Source: Polaromonas sp.
GTDB lineage: Bacteria; Pseudomonadota; Gammaproteobacteria; Burkholderiales; Burkholderiaceae_C
Assembly (NCBI GenBank): GCA_030683705.1
Contig: JAUXPP010000163.1
Location: 1-41,514 of the forward strand
Reading direction: 5' to 3'
Length of the DNA stretch: 41,514 bases
Made by a program: the position numbers and the translations under genes. Numbering within the stretch: the first letter of the stretch is position 1; each line of letters begins with the position of its first letter. Of this stretch, positions 39,186-41,514 are shown in pieces. The notes beneath the pieces are model-generated. The model saw only the letters and a program-made list of their open reading frames with translations, did not search any database and was not told the origin of the DNA.

Positions 39186-41514
39186 GACGGGCTCCTGTCC
39201 GCCGCTGGCGGTGTGGCGGCAAGCGCCGGCGCGGCGCTGCGGGGCGCGCGTCCCAGCCGCGCTTCCACGGCCAGCACGTCGCGCGTGGTTCTCACCAGGG
39301 TATCCGGCGTCACGCTGATCGAGTCGATGCCGAGCTCCACCAGCCAGGCGGCGAAGTCGGGGTAGTCCGAAGGCGCCTGGCCGCAGATGCCCACATGGCG
39401 GTGGTTGCGCTGCGCGCCGGTGATGGTCTGGCGGATCATTTCCATGACGCCCGGGTCGCGTTCGTCGAAGTCGAAAGCCACGATCTCCGAGTCGCGGTCC
39501 ACGCCCAGCACCAGCTGCGTCAGGTCGTTCGAGCCGATCGAAAAGCCGTCGAACAGGCGCGCGAAGGCATCGACCTGGATCACGTTGTTGGGAATCTCGC
39601 ACATGACGTAGATTTCCAGCCCGTCCACGCCGCGGACCAGGCCGTGCCCGGCCATGGCCTGCAGCACACGTTCGCCTTCCTCGACACGGCGGCAAAAAGG
39701 AATCATCAGCCTGACGTTGGTCAGGCCCATCTCGCCCCGCACGCGTTTCATGGCCGCGCATTCCAGCGCAAAACCTTCGGCATAGGCCGGGTGCGTGTAA
39801 CGCGAGGCGCCGCGAAACCCGATCATGGGGTTGGCTTCATCGGCCTCAAACCAGCGGCCACCGGCCAGGCTGGCGTATTCGTTGGTCTTGAAGTCGGACA
39901 TGCGGACGATCACCGGCTTGGGATAAAAGGCCGCGGCAATCATGGCGACACCCTCGGACAACTCGCGCACAAAATAATCGGCCGGCGTTGCATGGGCCCG
40001 CGTGAGCCGCGCGATGTCGGCGCGCACCGACGGGTCCGCCACCCTGTCGGGATGCACCAGCGCCATCGGGTGCACGCGGATGTGCTCGGCCACGATGAAT
40101 TCCATGCGCGCCAGGCCGACGCCGTCGTTGGGCAGTTGCGCGGTCTGGAAGGCGGTGTCGGGGTTGGCGATGTTGACCATCAGCTGCGTCTGCGGCCGTG
40201 CCAGGCTGGCCACGTCGATGTGCGTCGTCGTGAAAGGCAGCAGGCCCGCATAAATATGGCCGGTACTGCCTTCGGCGCAGGACACGGTGATTTCGTCGCC
40301 GGTGCGGATGGCGGTGGTGGCGTTGCCGCAGCCCACCACGGCGGGTATGCCCATCTCGCGCGCGACGATGGCCGCATGGCAGGTGCGGCCGCCGCGGTTG
40401 GTCACCACGGCGGCAGCGATCTTCATGACGGTGCCCCAGTCCGGCATGGTGGTGTCGGCCACCAGCACCTCGCCGGGCTGGAACTGGTTGAGCTCGGACA
40501 CGTTGCTGACCACGCGCGCGCGGCCGGCGGCGATGTGGCCGCCGACCGCTCGGCCACTGGCCAGCAGTTGGCCCTTGCGGTCTAGCTGGTAGTCGTCCAC
40601 CGTGCCGAGCGGCTTGAGCGAGGCCACGGTTTCGGGGCGCGCCTGCACGATGTAGAGCTTGCCGTCCAGGCCGTCCCGCGCCCATTCGATGTCCATGGGG
40701 GTCGGCCGGCCGGCCTTGCGGCTGTAGTGCTCTTCGATCCTGACGGCGGCGTCGGCCAGTTCCAGGACTTCCTCGTCGCTTATGCAATAACGCGCCTGAT
40801 CCTCGGGCGGCGTCGGCATGTTGCGTGTGGTGTCGCGGCCGGCCGCCTTGGCATACACCATGCGGATCTCCTTGCCGCCCAGCTTGCGCCTGAGCACCGC
40901 GCGGTGCCCCAGCTTCAAGGTCGGCTTGAACACGTAGAACTCGTCCGGGTCCACCGTGCCCTGCACCACGTTTTCGCCCAGGCCCCAGGCCCCGGTGATG
41001 AACACGACGCCGGAAAAACCGGTTTCGGTGTCCAGGGTGAAGATCACGCCGCTGGCCGCGCAGTCGGAACGCACCATCTTCATCACGCCGACCGACTGGA
41101 ACACCTTGAAGTGGTCGATGCCGTGATCGACCCGGTAGGCGATTGCCCGATCCTTGAACAGGCTGGCAAAACACTGGCGTACGGCATCGAGCAGGCGTGC
41201 CTCACCGGCAATATTGAGGAAGGTTTCGTGCTGGCCGGCAAAGCTGGCTGTCGGCAGGTCTTCCGCGGTGGCCGAACTGCGCACCGCCAGGGTGAGCGTG
41301 TCCCCGTATTCGGCCTGCAGTTGCCGGTAGGCGGCGCAGATGTCGGCCACCAGATCGGCCGGCAGGGGAGCGGCCTGGATGATGTCGCGCGCCCGCTGCG
41401 CGCGCCGCCCCAGGTCGTCCACATCCTTGACGTCAAGGCCGTCCAGGGCCTGGTGCAGGCCCGGCCAGGCGTTCGCCTGGTCCAGCAGGTAGCGGTAAGC
41501 CCCGGCCGTGACCG
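39182..41514 (-). CDS. ppsA: Phosphoenolpyruvate synthase (5' end outside window)
   Basis: Converts pyruvate and ATP to phosphoenolpyruvate, AMP and Pi in gluconeogenesis. Over 775 codons are visible and the frame is open at the window edge (TAGAYRYLLDQANAWPGL is its first readable stretch), so perhaps 30-40 N-terminal residues are missing. N-terminal domain: VRSSATAEDLPTASFAGQHE. Swivelling domain: VVTNRGGRTCHAAIVAREMG with the phosphorylated His. C-terminal barrel: FEADEANPMIGFRGASRY, EIYVMCEIPNNVIQVDAFA and GICGQAPSDYPDFA. Its stop overlaps the CBS gene, a probable regulatory partner. Confidence 0.93.
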   Translation of the reverse strand, partial: VTAGAYRYLLDQANAWPGLHQALDGLDVKDVDDLGRRAQRARDIIQAAPLPADLVADICAAYRQLQAEYGDTLTLAVRSSATAEDLPTASFAGQHETFLNIAGEARLLDAVRQCFASLFKDRAIAYRVDHGIDHFKVFQSVGVMKMVRSDCAASGVIFTLDTETGFSGVVFITGAWGLGENVVQGTVDPDEFYVFKPTLKLGHRAVLRRKLGGKEIRMVYAKAAGRDTTRNMPTPPEDQARYCISDEEVLELADAAVRIEEHYSRKAGRPTPMDIEWARDGLDGKLYIVQARPETVASLKPLGTVDDYQLDRKGQLLASGRAVGGHIAAGRARVVSNVSELNQFQPGEVLVADTTMPDWGTVMKIAAAVVTNRGGRTCHAAIVAREMGIPAVVGCGNATTAIRTGDEITVSCAEGSTGHIYAGLLPFTTTHIDVASLARPQTQLMVNIANPDTAFQTAQLPNDGVGLARMEFIVAEHIRVHPMALVHPDRVADPSVRADIARLTRAHATPADYFVRELSEGVAMIAAAFYPKPVIVRMSDFKTNEYASLAGGRWFEADEANPMIGFRGASRYTHPAYAEGFALECAAMKRVRGEMGLTNVRLMIPFCRRVEEGERVLQAMAGHGLVRGVDGLEIYVMCEIPNNVIQVDAFARLFDGFSIGSNDLTQLVLGVDRDSEIVAFDFDERDPGVMEMIRQTITGAQRNHRHVGICGQAPSDYPDFAAWLVELGIDSISVTPDTLVRTTRDVLAVEARLGRAPRSAAPALAATPPAADRSPS

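Noticed and set aside
1..41514. CRISPR array, tRNA or insertion-sequence genes
   Set aside because: No regularly spaced repeats, no tRNA-like cloverleaf and no transposase motif were seen.

Overview
The window is high-GC chromosomal DNA with short 4-bp ATGA gene overlaps. Gene content and the short repeats typical of the family suggest a betaproteobacterium of the Comamonadaceae (Polaromonas, Rhodoferax or Variovorax-like). The family assignment is from memory of family features, not a database search.

Layout. (1) 1-7155: small-molecule catabolism and transport. A truncated Bug/TctC solute receptor, a secreted PhnD-like protein, a ketopantoate-reductase-like enzyme, a fumarylacetoacetase-family enzyme, a small HAD-cap-like protein, a divergent LysR regulator with a dense palindromic operator, a formyl-folate-binding enzyme and a TauE/SafE permease. 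(2) 7188-8070: 6S RNA, zapA and a zapB-like coiled-coil gene, all on the minus strand. (3) 8108-31252: a roughly 23-kb cobalamin supercluster on the plus strand, opened by a B12 riboswitch. It encodes B12/corrinoid uptake (btuB, btuF, btuC, btuD), cobalt uptake (cbtB, cbtA), most corrin-ring enzymes (cobA, cobI, cbiX, cobJ, cobM, cbiG, cobE, cbiD, cobL, cobH, cobB), adenosylation and side-chain steps (cobO, cobQ, cobC, cobD, cobU), lower-ligand synthesis (bluB), a [2Fe-2S] ferredoxin-like protein, a cytoplasmic BtuF-like protein and, as last gene, a small K+-channel-like protein. (4) 31284-33668: an XPD/DinG-family helicase with an N-terminal Cas4-like nuclease domain behind a LexA-type box. 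(5) 33689-34557: two units of a dispersed non-coding repeat. (6) 34634-37689: a NarL/NarX-type two-component system with a third, HTH-only LuxR protein. (7) 38166-41514: a secreted chalcone-isomerase-like protein, a CBS-domain protein and phosphoenolpyruvate synthase (5' end outside the window).

How the genes work together. CbiX, CbiD and split CbiG with no CobG, CobZ or CobNST point to early-cobalt (anaerobic-type) corrin synthesis, while BluB makes dimethylbenzimidazole using oxygen. Precorrin-6A reductase (CobK/CbiJ), cobalamin synthase (CobS) and the DMB phosphoribosyltransferase (CobT) are not in the window and must lie elsewhere or be replaced.

The most interesting items are: five copies of a short family-type repeat, three of them inside or overlapping cob/btu reading frames; a BtuF-like protein without a signal peptide; the ferredoxin beside the ring-contraction enzyme; the K+-channel-like gene overlapping cobQ; the covarying hairpin in the tandem repeat; and a possible terminator/antiterminator switch built from a repeated hexamer in the riboswitch.
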